NCBI GenBank assembly: GCA_014656495.1
Contig: BNCN01000011.1
Location: forward strand, 275,547 to 339,546
Length of the DNA: 64,000 nucleotides
DNA from: Comamonas sp. KCTC 72670
Lineage (GTDB): Bacteria; Myxococcota; Myxococcia; Myxococcales; Myxococcaceae
Direction of reading: 5' to 3'
The notes under the pieces are model-generated. The model saw only the letters and a program-made list of their open reading frames with translations. It was not told the origin of the DNA and ran no database searches. Positions within the stretch are counted from its first letter, which is position 1. Every line of letters begins with the position of its first letter. Shown in pieces: positions 41,651 to 51,207 of this stretch. The translations under genes and the position numbers were made by a program.

Positions 41651-44600
41651 TGCGCTCCCGCCTGCTCGCGGCCCTGCTCCTGCTGGGCGCCCCCGCTTTC
41701 GCCGAAGAGTCCCCGGCCGCGCCACCAGCGTCCCCCTATCTCCAGGGCCTGGGACGCACGTCCGAGGAGGAAGCGCTGCTCCAGGAGGTGAGCCGCGCGC
41801 TCGAGCTGTACGTGTCGGAGGCGCGCGAGTTCGACCGCGAGGTGCAGGAGCTGGTGGAGCGGCGCTACGAGCAGAAGCGCGGCGCGCTGGCGTCCTCGTA
41901 CGAGAAGCGCATCAAGGACCTGGAGGCCCAGGAGCGCCGCAAGCGCGTGGACGCCATCGCCCGGTTCGAGGCGTTCCTCCGCCAGTACCCCGACGAGCCG
42001 CGCTACACGCCGGACGTCATGTTCCGCCTGGCGGAGCTGTATTACGAGCGCTCGTCGGATGACCACCTGCTCGCGATGCGCGACTACGCGGAGCGGCTGG
42101 AGGCCCACGACAAGGACCCGAGCGCGGAGTTCCCCTCAGAGCCGCGCGTGGACTACGGGCCGTCCATCACGCTGTACCGCAAGCTGCTGGCGGCCTTCCC
42201 GGACTTCCGCCTCAACGACGGCGCCTGGTACCTGCTGGCCTACTGCCTGGAGAAGCAGGACCGGTACGAGGAAGGCCTGGACGCGTACCAGCAGCTCCTC
42301 GCGCGCTACCCCCAGAGCCGCTTCGCCACCGAGTCGTGGGTGCGCATCGGCGAGTACTGGTTCGACAACTACGAGGACCGGCAGGCCCTCCCCAAGGCGG
42401 CCCATGCGTACGAGTCCGCCACGCGCGATACCACGCACCCGCTCTACGACAAGGCGCTCTACAAGCTGGGCTGGACGTACTACCGCATGGACCGCTTCGA
42501 CCCGGCGGTGGCGTCCTTCCTCACGCTGGTGGACTTCTACGACGCCCAGCGCGCCGCGAAGGGTGACGCGGCCGCCGGCGGCGACCTGCGCGAGGAGGCC
42601 CTCCAGTACGTGGCCATCTCCCTGGCGGACGACAGCTGGGGCGGCCTGGCCCGGGCGGATGCGCTCTTTGCCCAGCGCGGCCCCAGGACCTACGAGGGCG
42701 AGGTCTACCAGCGGCTGGGCAACGTCTACTTCGACCAGACGAAGCACACGGCGGCTGTCGAGGCGTACCGGCGCGTGCTGCTGAAGGACCCGGGCTCACG
42801 GGACGCCCCGCGGATTCAGCAGCGCATCGTCCAGGCCTACGAGCGGGACCGCCTGCTGGCCGTGTCCTTCGCGGAGTCCGAGGCCCTGGCCAACCTCTAC
42901 CGGCCCGGCAGCCCCTGGTACGAGAAGAACAAGGACGACTCGGAGGCCATCAACCGCGCCAACGTGCTGGCCGAGCGCAGCCTGTACGGCAGCGCGACGT
43001 ACCACCATCAGCAGGCGCTGGTCTTCAAGCAGGAGGGCAAGTTCGAGCAGGCCCGGAGCGCCTTCGAGGTCGCCGCCCGCGCCTACGGCACCTACCTGGA
43101 GCGCTTCCCGCGGACGAAGAGCGCGGGCGACATGCGCTTCTATTACGCGGAGTGCCTCTACAACGCCTTCCAGTTCACCGCCGCCGCCCGCGCCTATGCA
43201 CACGTGCGGGACTCCGACCCGTCCAACAAGCACCACGCGGACGCGACGCTCAACGCGGTGCTCTCGTGGCAGAAGCAGCTGGCCCAGGACGTCCAGGCGG
43301 GCACGGTGCCGCCGTCGAAGGCGCTGCGCTCCACCGAGCGTCCGCGGGGCCAGGCCGTGGCGCGCCGCCCGTTCGCCCCCACCGAGCAGGAGCTCGTGTC
43401 GGCGGCGGACGCGTACGTGGCCCGGCTGCCCCAGGGCGAGCGGGCGCCGAGCATCGCCTACCAGGCCGCGGAGCTGTACTACACGCACGACGACTTCCCG
43501 GAGGCGCGCAAGCGCTTCGAGGCCATCATCCAGGCCTACCCGCGCCACGAGGTGGCCCGCTACGCCACCAACCTCACCATCGAGACGTACCTCATCGACG
43601 AGGACTGGCGCAGCGTGGAGGCGGTCAGCGCGAGGCTGGCCAGCAACGACAAGGTCATCGACCCGAAGAGCGAGCTGCACCAGCAGTTGGTGCAGTTCAA
43701 GCTCGCCGGCCGCTTCAAGCTCGCCGACCAGCTCATGGCCGAGTCCCAGTACGAGGAAGCGGCGGCCAAGTACATCCAGCTGGTGGACGAGGCCCCCCGC
43801 CACGAGTTCGCGGACAAGGCGCTCAACAACGCCGCGGTGGCCCACGAGAACACCCGCCGCTTCGACTCCGCGCTGAAGCTGTACGAGCGCATCTACAGCG
43901 AGTACCCGGCCTCGCCGCTGGCGGGCGGCGCGCTGTTCCGCGTGGCGGTGAACGCGGAGAACTCCTACGACTTCGACAAGGCCGTCGTCAGCTACCAGAA
44001 GCTGGTGAAGGACTACCCCGCGTCCAAGGACCGGGAGGCGGCGCTCTTCAACGCCGCGCGCCTGCTGGAGGGCCAGCAGCGCTACCCCGAGGCCGCCGCG
44101 GCCTTCATGCGCTACGCGGAGCTGTTCCCCAAGGCGGAGGACGCGCCGAAGAACCAGTACCGCGCCGCCATCATCTACGAGAAGCAGGGCAACCCTCGCG
44201 GCGAGGTCCGCGCGCTCGAGGAGTTCGTGCGCAAGTTCGCCTCGCGGCCCGCGCAGGTGGAGCTGGTGGTGGACGCGCACCGGCGCATGGGCGACGCCCA
44301 GCAGAAGCTGGGCAGCGCGAGCGAGGCCCAGCGCGCCTGGGAGCGCTCCGCCGCGGAGTTCGACCGGCGCAAGCTCCAGCCGGACACGCACCCGCTGGCC
44401 GCCGACGCCGCCGCGTACAGCCGCTTCCAGCTGGCCGAAGCCGAGTTCCAGAAGTTCGACAAGCTGAAGATTGGCGGCCGGGGCAAGGCCCTGGAGAACA
44501 GCTTCGCCGCCAAGCGCAACGGCGTGAAGTCCGTCAACGCGGCCTACGCGCGCGTCTTCCCGTACAAGCAGTTGGAGTGGACACTGGCCGCGCTGTACCG

Positions 44601-44985
44601 CCGGGGCTACGCGCTGGAGCGCTTCGCCAACACCATCATCGAGACGCCCGTCCCCGCCGAGGTGAAGCGGATGGGCGACGAGGCGGTGGTCGTCTATCAG
44701 GACTCGCTGGTGCAGCAGACCACCGCGCTGGAAGAGGCGGCCGTGGAGAGCTACGCGGCGACGCTGGCCGAGGCGCGCAAGAATCGCCTCACCAACGAGT
44801 GGACGCGCCGCACGCTGGAGTCCCTCAACCGGTTCCGGCCCAAGGAGTACCCGGTGCTCAAGGAGCCCAAGCAGGCCTTCGCCGCGGACGCCGCCTATCC
44901 CGACGGGCTCGTGGGGAGCCTCGCGGGCCCCACGCGTGTGACGCCGCCAGAAGGCCCGCGCCTCACCGGGGAGGGAGTGAAGTGA
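41650..44985 (+). CDS. Large periplasmic TPR protein, GltD/AgmU-like
   Basis: The 1111-residue protein has a signal peptide ending near AFAEE and many TPR-type repeats (for example YDKALYKLGWTYYRMDRFDP, QAYPRHEVARYATN). Size, export and position before a GltE/AglT-like lipoprotein match GltD/AgmU of the gliding machine, so I read it as a paralog. I chose the ATG at 41650 with AAGGAG upstream, overlapping the previous stop; a GTG three bases earlier is possible. It ends in a GTGA overlap with the next gene. Confidence 0.75.
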   Translation: MRSRLLAALLLLGAPAFAEESPAAPPASPYLQGLGRTSEEEALLQEVSRALELYVSEAREFDREVQELVERRYEQKRGALASSYEKRIKDLEAQERRKRVDAIARFEAFLRQYPDEPRYTPDVMFRLAELYYERSSDDHLLAMRDYAERLEAHDKDPSAEFPSEPRVDYGPSITLYRKLLAAFPDFRLNDGAWYLLAYCLEKQDRYEEGLDAYQQLLARYPQSRFATESWVRIGEYWFDNYEDRQALPKAAHAYESATRDTTHPLYDKALYKLGWTYYRMDRFDPAVASFLTLVDFYDAQRAAKGDAAAGGDLREEALQYVAISLADDSWGGLARADALFAQRGPRTYEGEVYQRLGNVYFDQTKHTAAVEAYRRVLLKDPGSRDAPRIQQRIVQAYERDRLLAVSFAESEALANLYRPGSPWYEKNKDDSEAINRANVLAERSLYGSATYHHQQALVFKQEGKFEQARSAFEVAARAYGTYLERFPRTKSAGDMRFYYAECLYNAFQFTAAARAYAHVRDSDPSNKHHADATLNAVLSWQKQLAQDVQAGTVPPSKALRSTERPRGQAVARRPFAPTEQELVSAADAYVARLPQGERAPSIAYQAAELYYTHDDFPEARKRFEAIIQAYPRHEVARYATNLTIETYLIDEDWRSVEAVSARLASNDKVIDPKSELHQQLVQFKLAGRFKLADQLMAESQYEEAAAKYIQLVDEAPRHEFADKALNNAAVAHENTRRFDSALKLYERIYSEYPASPLAGGALFRVAVNAENSYDFDKAVVSYQKLVKDYPASKDREAALFNAARLLEGQQRYPEAAAAFMRYAELFPKAEDAPKNQYRAAIIYEKQGNPRGEVRALEEFVRKFASRPAQVELVVDAHRRMGDAQQKLGSASEAQRAWERSAAEFDRRKLQPDTHPLAADAAAYSRFQLAEAEFQKFDKLKIGGRGKALENSFAAKRNGVKSVNAAYARVFPYKQLEWTLAALYRRGYALERFANTIIETPVPAEVKRMGDEAVVVYQDSLVQQTTALEEAAVESYAATLAEARKNRLTNEWTRRTLESLNRFRPKEYPVLKEPKQAFAADAAYPDGLVGSLAGPTRVTPPEGPRLTGEGVK

Positions 44986-46430
44986 GCCCTGGCCCTCGCC
45001 GTCCCCGCGCCCGCGTGCTGACCTCCGCGGTGCTGACCTCCGGCCTCTGGCTGTCCGCCTGCGCCACCACGGCGCCCCGCCCAGACACCGCCGCCGCCGA
45101 GGCACCTGCCACGGTCAGCACCGAGGAGGCCGCCAAGCCCGAAGTCATCGAGCCCGCGCCTGTGGCCCGCCCCGCCGACCCTCGGGGCGCCGAGCAGGAC
45201 TTCGCCCACGCGGTGGAGATTGCGCGCCGGGGCGAGCTGACCGCGGCCGAGGCGGCGCTGCGCACGCTGGTGGAGCTGGACCCGAAGCTCGACTACGCGT
45301 GGACCAACCTGGGCATCGTCCAGGAGCGGCTGGGCAAGCCCGCCGAGGCCGAGCGCTCCTACCGCAAGGCGCTGGAAGCCGCCCCCGAGCAGCAGTCCGC
45401 CTGGGACTGCCTGACGCGTCTCTACGGCCGCACGGGCCGCGCCGCGAAGCTGGAGGCGGAATTGCGCGAGCGGCTGACGTCCCAGCCGGACTCGGTGACG
45501 CTGCGCACGGCGCTGGCCATCACCCTGCTCCAGACGAAGGACCTCGCCGCCGCCGCGGCTGAGGCGAAGCTCGCGCTCAAGGGCGACGAACGGCACGTGC
45601 GCGCCATGCAGGTGCTGGCGCAGGTCTACTACCGCGAGGGCAAGCACGAGCTGGCGCGCATGGTGTTGGAGAACGCCCGCGCCATCGACGCCAAGGACGG
45701 GGCCACGCACAACGCGCTGGGGTTGGTGTACCTCGCGCTCGACTCGCGCCCCCAGGCGATGGAGGCCTTCAAGGAGGCCTCGCTGCTGCGGCCGGACTTC
45801 GCGGAGGCGCGCAACAACTTCGGCGCGATGCTCAACGAGGCGCAGGACTACGCCGCCGCCGTCACGGAGCTGGAGGCCGCGGTGCGCGCCGCGCCGGACT
45901 TCGCCTCCGCGCGCCTCAACCTGGGCAATGCCTACCGGGGCGTGGGCGACTTCGCGCGGGCCCGCGCCGAGTACGAGCAGGTCCTGCTGCTGATGCCCAC
46001 CGCGGCGGACGCCTACTTCAACCTGGCCATCCTCTACCTCGACGTGGAGCCGCCGGGGATGGAGACGCTGAAGCGTTACAAGACGGCCCTCTCCCACTTC
46101 GACAGCTACCAGGCGCGCGGGGGCCGCGACGAGCGCATCGCCCAGTACGTGAAGGACGCGCGCAAGCTCATCGACCGCGAGGAGCGGCGGCTGGAGCGCG
46201 AACAGAAGGACCAGCTTCGCAAGGCCGCGGAGGCGCAGAAAGCAGCAGCCGCCGCGCCCCCCGAGGGAACACCGCCCGCCCCTGAAGTGTCCAAGCCGGA
46301 GCTGGACACGCGCGTCGCGGCACCGGACGCCTCACCTTCCACCACCTCTGACCCGGCGGCGCCTCCCAGCGACGCGCCGGATGCCCCGGTGCCCGCCGGC
46401 TCGGATAGACTCACCACCGACGCACAGTAG
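44982..46430 (+). CDS. TPR lipoprotein, GltE/AglT-like
   Basis: The 482-residue protein starts at a GTG overlapping the upstream stop (GTGA), preceded by GGGAGGGAG. Its leader ends in a lipobox (LWLSAC), then about ten TPR repeats follow between residues 65 and 370 (LDYAWTNLGIVQERLGKPAE, ARNNFGAMLNEAQDYAAA). A charged coiled stretch (EERRLEREQKDQLRKA) and a Pro/Ala tail end it. Size and layout match the AglT/GltE outer-membrane-associated TPR protein, which interacts with GltD in the gliding complex. Paralog status is inference from order and architecture. Confidence 0.75.
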   Translation: MSPGPRRPRARVLTSAVLTSGLWLSACATTAPRPDTAAAEAPATVSTEEAAKPEVIEPAPVARPADPRGAEQDFAHAVEIARRGELTAAEAALRTLVELDPKLDYAWTNLGIVQERLGKPAEAERSYRKALEAAPEQQSAWDCLTRLYGRTGRAAKLEAELRERLTSQPDSVTLRTALAITLLQTKDLAAAAAEAKLALKGDERHVRAMQVLAQVYYREGKHELARMVLENARAIDAKDGATHNALGLVYLALDSRPQAMEAFKEASLLRPDFAEARNNFGAMLNEAQDYAAAVTELEAAVRAAPDFASARLNLGNAYRGVGDFARARAEYEQVLLLMPTAADAYFNLAILYLDVEPPGMETLKRYKTALSHFDSYQARGGRDERIAQYVKDARKLIDREERRLEREQKDQLRKAAEAQKAAAAAPPEGTPPAPEVSKPELDTRVAAPDASPSTTSDPAAPPSDAPDAPVPAGSDRLTTDAQ

Positions 46431-46437
46431 ACCCGCC

Positions 46438-46710
46438 ATGCGCCCCACCCTCGCCCTCATCGTGCTGCTCACCGCCGCGCCCGTGCTCGCGCAGGACGCC
46501 AGGCGTTCGGCCACGGCCAGCAGCAACGCTTCGTCGAAGAAGGCCCCGCGCAAGGTCATCCGCCTGGAGGCCATCACCGTCGAGGGCCGCATCCAGAAGC
46601 CCCAGGCCATGTACATCCTCCAGCGCTCCAACCTGAGCTTCGACGACCTCAACCGCACCGAGAGCTTCGTGCCCAAGGTCGAGAAGAGCGTGGAACAGGA
46701 ACCCTTCTAG
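46438..46710 (+). CDS. Small exported protein, GltF-like position
   Basis: The 90-residue protein has a signal peptide (VLLTAAPVLAQ) and a short basic mature region ending in LDDLNRTESFVPKVEKSVEQ-like sequence. It begins seven bases after the TPR lipoprotein gene and ends four bases before the FHA gene. In the gliding cluster a small protein (GltF) occupies the same slot, so I suggest the same class. Sequence is too short for firm homology. Confidence 0.6.
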   Translation: MRPTLALIVLLTAAPVLAQDARRSATASSNASSKKAPRKVIRLEAITVEGRIQKPQAMYILQRSNLSFDDLNRTESFVPKVEKSVEQEPF

Positions 46711-46714
46711 TCCC

Positions 46715-48052
46715 ATGGCCGCCACCTCGCAGAACAAGCTGCTCCGCGTCGGCGTCATTCAGAACGGCCGCATCGTCGAGGAGCACCACGTCCGCCGCGA
46801 AGCGGTCACCATCGGCCACGACGCGAAGAACACCATCGTCCTGCCCGCGTCCGAAGGCCGCCCCGCCCGCTTCGCGCTGCTGGAGAACCACAACCAGCAG
46901 TTCCACCTCGTCATCGCCCCGGGCATGCAGGGCCGCGTCAACCTGGGCTCGTCCGACGTGGACTTCGACTCGCTGCGCACGCAGGGCCTGGCCACCCGGC
47001 GCGGTGAGCTGCACGTGCTGCCGCTGCAAGAGACGGCGCGCGGCAAGGTGGAGCTGGGCGACGCCACCCTCTTCTTCCAGTTCGTCACGCCGCCGCCCGA
47101 AGAGGCGAAGCCGGTGCTGCCCGCCGACGTCATGGTCAGCCGGTGGAAGACGATGGACCGCGTCTTCTTCGGCATCCTCGCCGCCTCGCTGCTGGTCCAC
47201 TTCTCCGGCGCCGCCATCATCCTCTCCTCGGAGACGCCGCAGGTGGCCGAGCTGGAGCTGGACGAACTGGATGACCGCTTCGTGCGCGCCATCATCCCCC
47301 AGCGCCCGGTGGAGGCGCCCAAGCCCGTGGAAGCGGGCCCTGCCCCCAAGACGGACACGCCGGAGGCCGCGCCCAAGGAGGCCGCCCCCTCCGAGCCCAA
47401 GCCCTCGGGCGACGCCGTGCAGCAGCGCCGCGCGGAGGTGGTGAAGAAGGTCTCCAACACCGGCCTGCTCAAGATTCTCGGCTCCAACCGCGGCGGGGGC
47501 CAGGGCGCCTTCGCGGACGTGCTGGGGAGCGCCAGCGGCGCGGGGGACATCGCCGAGGCCCTGGCCGGCGCGGGCGGCGTGGGCGTGGCCCGCGAGGCCT
47601 CGGTGGGCACGCCTGGAGGTCCGCGTGGCGGTGGTACGGGCACGGTGACGGACATCGGCGCCATTGGTACGCAGGGCGCCGGCAAGGTGGACCTGGGCGA
47701 CAAGAAGGAGACGGTGGTGAAGGGCCGCGTCCAGGACGCCACGCCCGAAATCGAGAGCGCGGACGTGGACCGGGACGCGCTGGCCCGCTACGTGCGCGCG
47801 CGCAAGGCCGCCATCCAGAGCTGCTACGAGAAGGAGCTCAAGCGGAACCCCAACCTCAAGGGCAAGGTGGTGGTCCGCTTCACCATCAAGACGTCCGGCC
47901 GCGCGGGGGACATCGAAATCGAGGAGAACACCCTGGGCAGCGAGGCGGTGGGCAGTTGCATCCGCACCACCATCCGCAGCTGGGTGTTCCCCTTCAAACC
48001 CGACGACGAGACGGCCGTTTCCTACCCCTTCGTCTTCGCGCCGGCGGGCTAG
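46715..48052 (+). CDS. FHA-TM-TonB-like protein, GltG-like
   Basis: The 445-residue protein has an N-terminal FHA-like domain (about 10-125; VTIGHDAKNTIVLPASEGR), a transmembrane helix near 149-172, a Pro/Ala-rich linker, a Gly-rich segment (GGGQGAFADVLGSASGAGD), and a C-terminal AgmX/PglI-type TonB-like domain (about 350-445; AIQSCYEKELKRNPNLKGKV). This is the layout of GltG, which links the inner-membrane motor to periplasmic and outer-membrane parts in gliding. FHA domains bind phosphothreonine, so a kinase partner is plausible. Confidence 0.83.
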   Translation: MAATSQNKLLRVGVIQNGRIVEEHHVRREAVTIGHDAKNTIVLPASEGRPARFALLENHNQQFHLVIAPGMQGRVNLGSSDVDFDSLRTQGLATRRGELHVLPLQETARGKVELGDATLFFQFVTPPPEEAKPVLPADVMVSRWKTMDRVFFGILAASLLVHFSGAAIILSSETPQVAELELDELDDRFVRAIIPQRPVEAPKPVEAGPAPKTDTPEAAPKEAAPSEPKPSGDAVQQRRAEVVKKVSNTGLLKILGSNRGGGQGAFADVLGSASGAGDIAEALAGAGGVGVAREASVGTPGGPRGGGTGTVTDIGAIGTQGAGKVDLGDKKETVVKGRVQDATPEIESADVDRDALARYVRARKAAIQSCYEKELKRNPNLKGKVVVRFTIKTSGRAGDIEIEENTLGSEAVGSCIRTTIRSWVFPFKPDDETAVSYPFVFAPAG

Positions 48053-48093
48053 GCTCCCGGCCCGGAGCACCCATCCCGGGCCTCGGGGGGACC

Positions 48094-48540
48094 ATGGAGA
48101 AGCTGTCCGTCATCGCCTCATCACCCCTCTTCGAGATGCTCTCCACCGCGGAGCTGCACCGCCTCGCGGAGCTCGCGCGGGCGCGGAGCTTCTCGGCGGG
48201 CGAGGTCATCTTCGAGGAAGGCGACCTGGGCGACAGCCTCTTCGTCGTCGTGCGCGGCCAGGTGGAGGTCGCGCGCCGTCAGCCCGGCGGCGGCATGCAC
48301 TCGCTCACGGTGCTGTCCCCACCCGAGTTCTTCGGGGAGATGGGCCTCATCGACAAGGACTTCCGCTCCGCCACGGTCCACGCGAAGACGGACGTGGCCT
48401 TGCTCCAGCTCAGCGCGCAGGACCTTCGCGAGTTCCGGAGCACGCATGGAGATGGCTTCACCTTCATCGTGGTGAATATCGCCAGGAGCCTGTCCGCCCG
48501 CCTGCGCGAAGCCAACCTCCGGCTTGCTTCGAAGGCGTGA
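48094..48540 (+). CDS. Stand-alone cyclic-nucleotide-binding domain protein
   Basis: The 148-residue protein is a single cNMP-binding domain (FFGEMGLIDKDFRSATV in the phosphate-binding cassette, with the Arg retained) and a C-terminal helix. Like the protein at 4286-4744 it has no DNA-binding domain. It starts 41 bases after the FHA gene on the same strand and is probably part of the same transcript. Whether it binds cAMP, cGMP or c-di-GMP cannot be told. Confidence 0.78.
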   Translation: MEKLSVIASSPLFEMLSTAELHRLAELARARSFSAGEVIFEEGDLGDSLFVVVRGQVEVARRQPGGGMHSLTVLSPPEFFGEMGLIDKDFRSATVHAKTDVALLQLSAQDLREFRSTHGDGFTFIVVNIARSLSARLREANLRLASKA

Positions 48541-48618
48541 TTAACCAGTCATGACCACATTCATCGCCCTCGTGTTGGTTTGACACCCCCCACCCCTGCC
48601 TCTACGCTCTGCGGCATC

Positions 48619-49191
48619 GTGAGCCGCATGCGCAACGTCGGAATGCTCGCCATCCTGGCCGCCGGCATGGCGACGGCACAAAGCCCGTCCCCCGCCGCGC
48701 CCCCCGCACCTCCCGCCGCCACCGCGTCGCTGGAGAAGGCCCGCGACGTGCCGGACGCGGTGAAGCTCACGCGCAGCACCCAGGCCCTGGGTGGCATGCG
48801 CGAGGTGCTCCGCGCCGTGCTCGGCAAGGTCGAGGAGGCCCGGCGCACCAAGGACGTGGTGAAGCTCAACTGCGCCAACGAGAAGCTCACCCAAATCAAG
48901 GGCCTGCTGCGCATCTCCGAGCAGGCGGACGTGTCCCTCCAGGAGGCCGTCGCCCGCCAGGAGCCCTCGTCCAGCGAGCACGAATTCACCAAGGTGCTGA
49001 TCGCCCAGCAGAAGGTGACGCAGCTGCGCTCGGAGGCCGAGGAGTGCATTGGCCAGCTCGCGTTCCGCACCGATGAGAACCTCTTCGTGGAGGTGGAAGA
49101 GCCCAACAACCTCCCCGGAGGAGACCCCAGCCGTCCTCCCTCTCCCGACATCGTCCTGGTGCGCCCGCCGCCCGCCAGCCCCGTCCGGTAG
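48619..49191 (+). CDS. Small exported helical protein upstream of wzpB
   Basis: This 190-residue protein has a signal peptide (LAILAAGMATAQ) and an all-helical mature region (VKLTRSTQALGGMREVLRAV, KLTQIKGLLRISEQADV) with two cysteines that could form a disulphide. The C-terminus is Pro-rich. GTG at 48619 is preferred; an ATG at 48628 is also possible. It lies 120 bases before wzpB. No family recognised. Confidence 0.65.
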   Translation: MSRMRNVGMLAILAAGMATAQSPSPAAPPAPPAATASLEKARDVPDAVKLTRSTQALGGMREVLRAVLGKVEEARRTKDVVKLNCANEKLTQIKGLLRISEQADVSLQEAVARQEPSSSEHEFTKVLIAQQKVTQLRSEAEECIGQLAFRTDENLFVEVEEPNNLPGGDPSRPPSPDIVLVRPPPASPVR

Positions 49192-49311
49192 CACCCTCGC
49201 TTCAAAACGAAACGTTCGGTCCGGCCCCGACTCGCATGTTATGACGCCGCCGGCCGCAAGCACGAAAGGTGGGAGGACCTGCGCCTCACACCTGGGAAGC
49301 CCCACTGAGCC

Positions 49312-50577
49312 ATGAAGCAGCGCGCGACATTCTGGGGTGGACTGGGCGCGCTGGCGCTGCTCGCCCTGGGCGGCGCGGCCCAGGGCCAGGCCATCTCGGC
49401 GCCGCCGACGGGGGGTAACGGCTTCAAGGTGGGCAGCGGACGGCTGCACCCCTTCTTCGACCTGGAGACGCGGCTGGACAGCGGCGTGGGTTACTTCACG
49501 CCGCCCAATCTGCCCGAGCCCGACTTGACGCCCGTCTCCGCCAACCTGGCGAGCGACGTGGCGCTGCGGTTCCGCCCCGGCTTCCGGCTGGAGATTCCGT
49601 CCCCCAAGCTGGAGTTCCACCTCGGCGCCAACCTGGACTACGTGATGTACACGGGCCTGGTGACGAAGAGCGCCACCACGGCCTCGCGGATGGAGGGCGC
49701 GGCGAACCTCAACGCGCGCTTCAATCCGGACGCGCCGTTGTCGGTGGAGGTGTCGAACCAGTTCGCCCGGTCGGACCGCACGCGCACCGCCGCGGTGGGC
49801 GTGGGGGTGCTGAGCCTCTTCAACGAGGCCCGCGTGCGCACGCCGTGGCGGCCCGGCGGCGGCGCCCTGGAGCTGATTCCCAGCGCGGCCTACGCGGTGG
49901 AGTTCTTCCAGCCGCTGAGCACGGTGAACCCCATCGGCTGCAGCGAAAGCGTGTGCGCCCCGTCCGCGGTGGAGCGCTTCGACTACGGCAACCTGCGACT
50001 GGGCGCCGAGGGCCGCTGGCGCTTCCTGCCGAAGACGGCGTTCGTGCTCGACACGAACCTGGACGTCCGCCACTACCTCAAGGACGGCACGCCCAGCGCC
50101 TCGCTGCTGCGCGCCCTGGGCGGCGTGGCGGGCCTTGTCTCACCCAAGGTGGCCGTCGTCGCCAAGGCGGGCTGGGGTCAGAATCTCGCCAGCACGGGCG
50201 GCGGCACCTTCCTGGGACAGTTGGAGGGCACCTACCTCTACAGCCCCACGCTGAGCTTCAAGGCCGGCTACCTGCGGATGATTGAGCCGGTGGCCGCGTA
50301 CAACCTGTTCGTCGACAACCGCGTCTATGGCGAGGTGCGCGCGCTCTTTGGCGGCAAGCTGACGCTGGCCGGGCTCATGGCGGTGGACTTCCTGCGCTTC
50401 GACGGCGGACGCAACGACACCCTGTACAGCGTGAATCTCGGCCCGGAGTATCAGTTCTACCCGTGGCTGACGGGCGCGGCCGGCTACATGCTCGGCAGCC
50501 GCTCCTCCTCCGTGAGTGGCGGCGGCCTCAACTTCACGCGGCACGAGGGGTTCGCCCGCCTCTCCGTGACGTACTGA
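49312..50577 (+). CDS. wzpB: Outer-membrane beta-barrel of a polysaccharide export system (WzpB-like)
   Basis: The 421-residue protein has a signal peptide and repeated amphipathic strands ending in aromatic residues (YTGLVTKSATTASR, LEGTYLYSPTLSFKAGY, FARLSVTY), as in the EpsX/WzpX family. In M. xanthus such barrels pair with a short periplasmic Wza-type protein to form a composite translocon, and the pair at this locus exports biosurfactant polysaccharide. The next gene is the Wza partner, 13 bases downstream. The symbol rests on synteny and family memory. Confidence 0.8.
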   Translation: MKQRATFWGGLGALALLALGGAAQGQAISAPPTGGNGFKVGSGRLHPFFDLETRLDSGVGYFTPPNLPEPDLTPVSANLASDVALRFRPGFRLEIPSPKLEFHLGANLDYVMYTGLVTKSATTASRMEGAANLNARFNPDAPLSVEVSNQFARSDRTRTAAVGVGVLSLFNEARVRTPWRPGGGALELIPSAAYAVEFFQPLSTVNPIGCSESVCAPSAVERFDYGNLRLGAEGRWRFLPKTAFVLDTNLDVRHYLKDGTPSASLLRALGGVAGLVSPKVAVVAKAGWGQNLASTGGGTFLGQLEGTYLYSPTLSFKAGYLRMIEPVAAYNLFVDNRVYGEVRALFGGKLTLAGLMAVDFLRFDGGRNDTLYSVNLGPEYQFYPWLTGAAGYMLGSRSSSVSGGGLNFTRHEGFARLSVTY

Positions 50578-50590
50578 GGCCCCCATCCGC

Positions 50591-51205
50591 GTGGAGCTGA
50601 AGCGCTTCCTCACCGTCCTGTCCCTCGCGGCGCTGCCCGCGTGCTTCGGTACGTCGCAGCGCCCGCCGCCGCCCGCGCCCACGCCCTCCTCCGAGACGGC
50701 CACGCCGGCCCGTCCTGGCGGCGGCACGCTGGGCCCCGGGGACGTGGTGGAGGTGCGCGTCTTCCAGGAGCCCGAGCACTCCGGCACCTGGCGCGTGTCC
50801 GGTGAAGGCACCATCGACTATCCGCTGTGCGGCAAGGTGCCGCTGTCGGGGACGACGCCCAGCTCGGCCGCGGACCTGCTGCGGGACTGCCTGGCGCGCT
50901 ACGTGCGCCGCCCGCAGGTGTCGGTGCTCATCCGCGAGTACAACTCACAGAAGGTGTTCGTCTTCGGCGAGGTGCAGAAGCCCGGCACCTTCCCCGTGGA
51001 CAACGAGATGTCCATCGTCCAGGCGATTACGCTGGCGGGCGGCTTCACCAAGCTGGCGGCGAAGAACAACACGCTGGTGACGCGCGTGGTGGACGGGCAG
51101 GAGCGCAAGATTCGCGTGCCCGTGGAGGACATCGGCGTGGGGCGGGAGAAGAACTTCATGCTCCAGCCAGGTGACATCGTCTTCGTGCCGGAGAGCTTCT
51201 TCTAG
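50591..51205 (+). CDS. wzaB: Short Wza-type polysaccharide export lipoprotein (WzaB-like)
   Basis: The 204-residue protein starts with GTG and has a lipobox (ALPAC, Cys18). A polysaccharide-export domain (about 47-115; GPGDVVEVRVFQEPEHSG) and an SLBB-type domain (about 118-200; VFVFGEVQKPGTFPVDN) follow. It ends at FVPESFF and lacks the C-terminal outer-membrane helix of E. coli Wza (379 residues), which fits a partner barrel supplying the outer-membrane pore. It is 13 bases after wzpB and converges with suhB. Confidence 0.87.
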   Translation: MELKRFLTVLSLAALPACFGTSQRPPPPAPTPSSETATPARPGGGTLGPGDVVEVRVFQEPEHSGTWRVSGEGTIDYPLCGKVPLSGTTPSSAADLLRDCLARYVRRPQVSVLIREYNSQKVFVFGEVQKPGTFPVDNEMSIVQAITLAGGFTKLAAKNNTLVTRVVDGQERKIRVPVEDIGVGREKNFMLQPGDIVFVPESFF

Positions 51206-51207
51206 CC

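Noticed and set aside
41650..48052. Calling these genes gltD, gltE, gltF and gltG outright
   Set aside because: Order and architecture fit, but in M. xanthus the true gltD-G lie elsewhere and this locus holds paralogs, so symbols were withheld.
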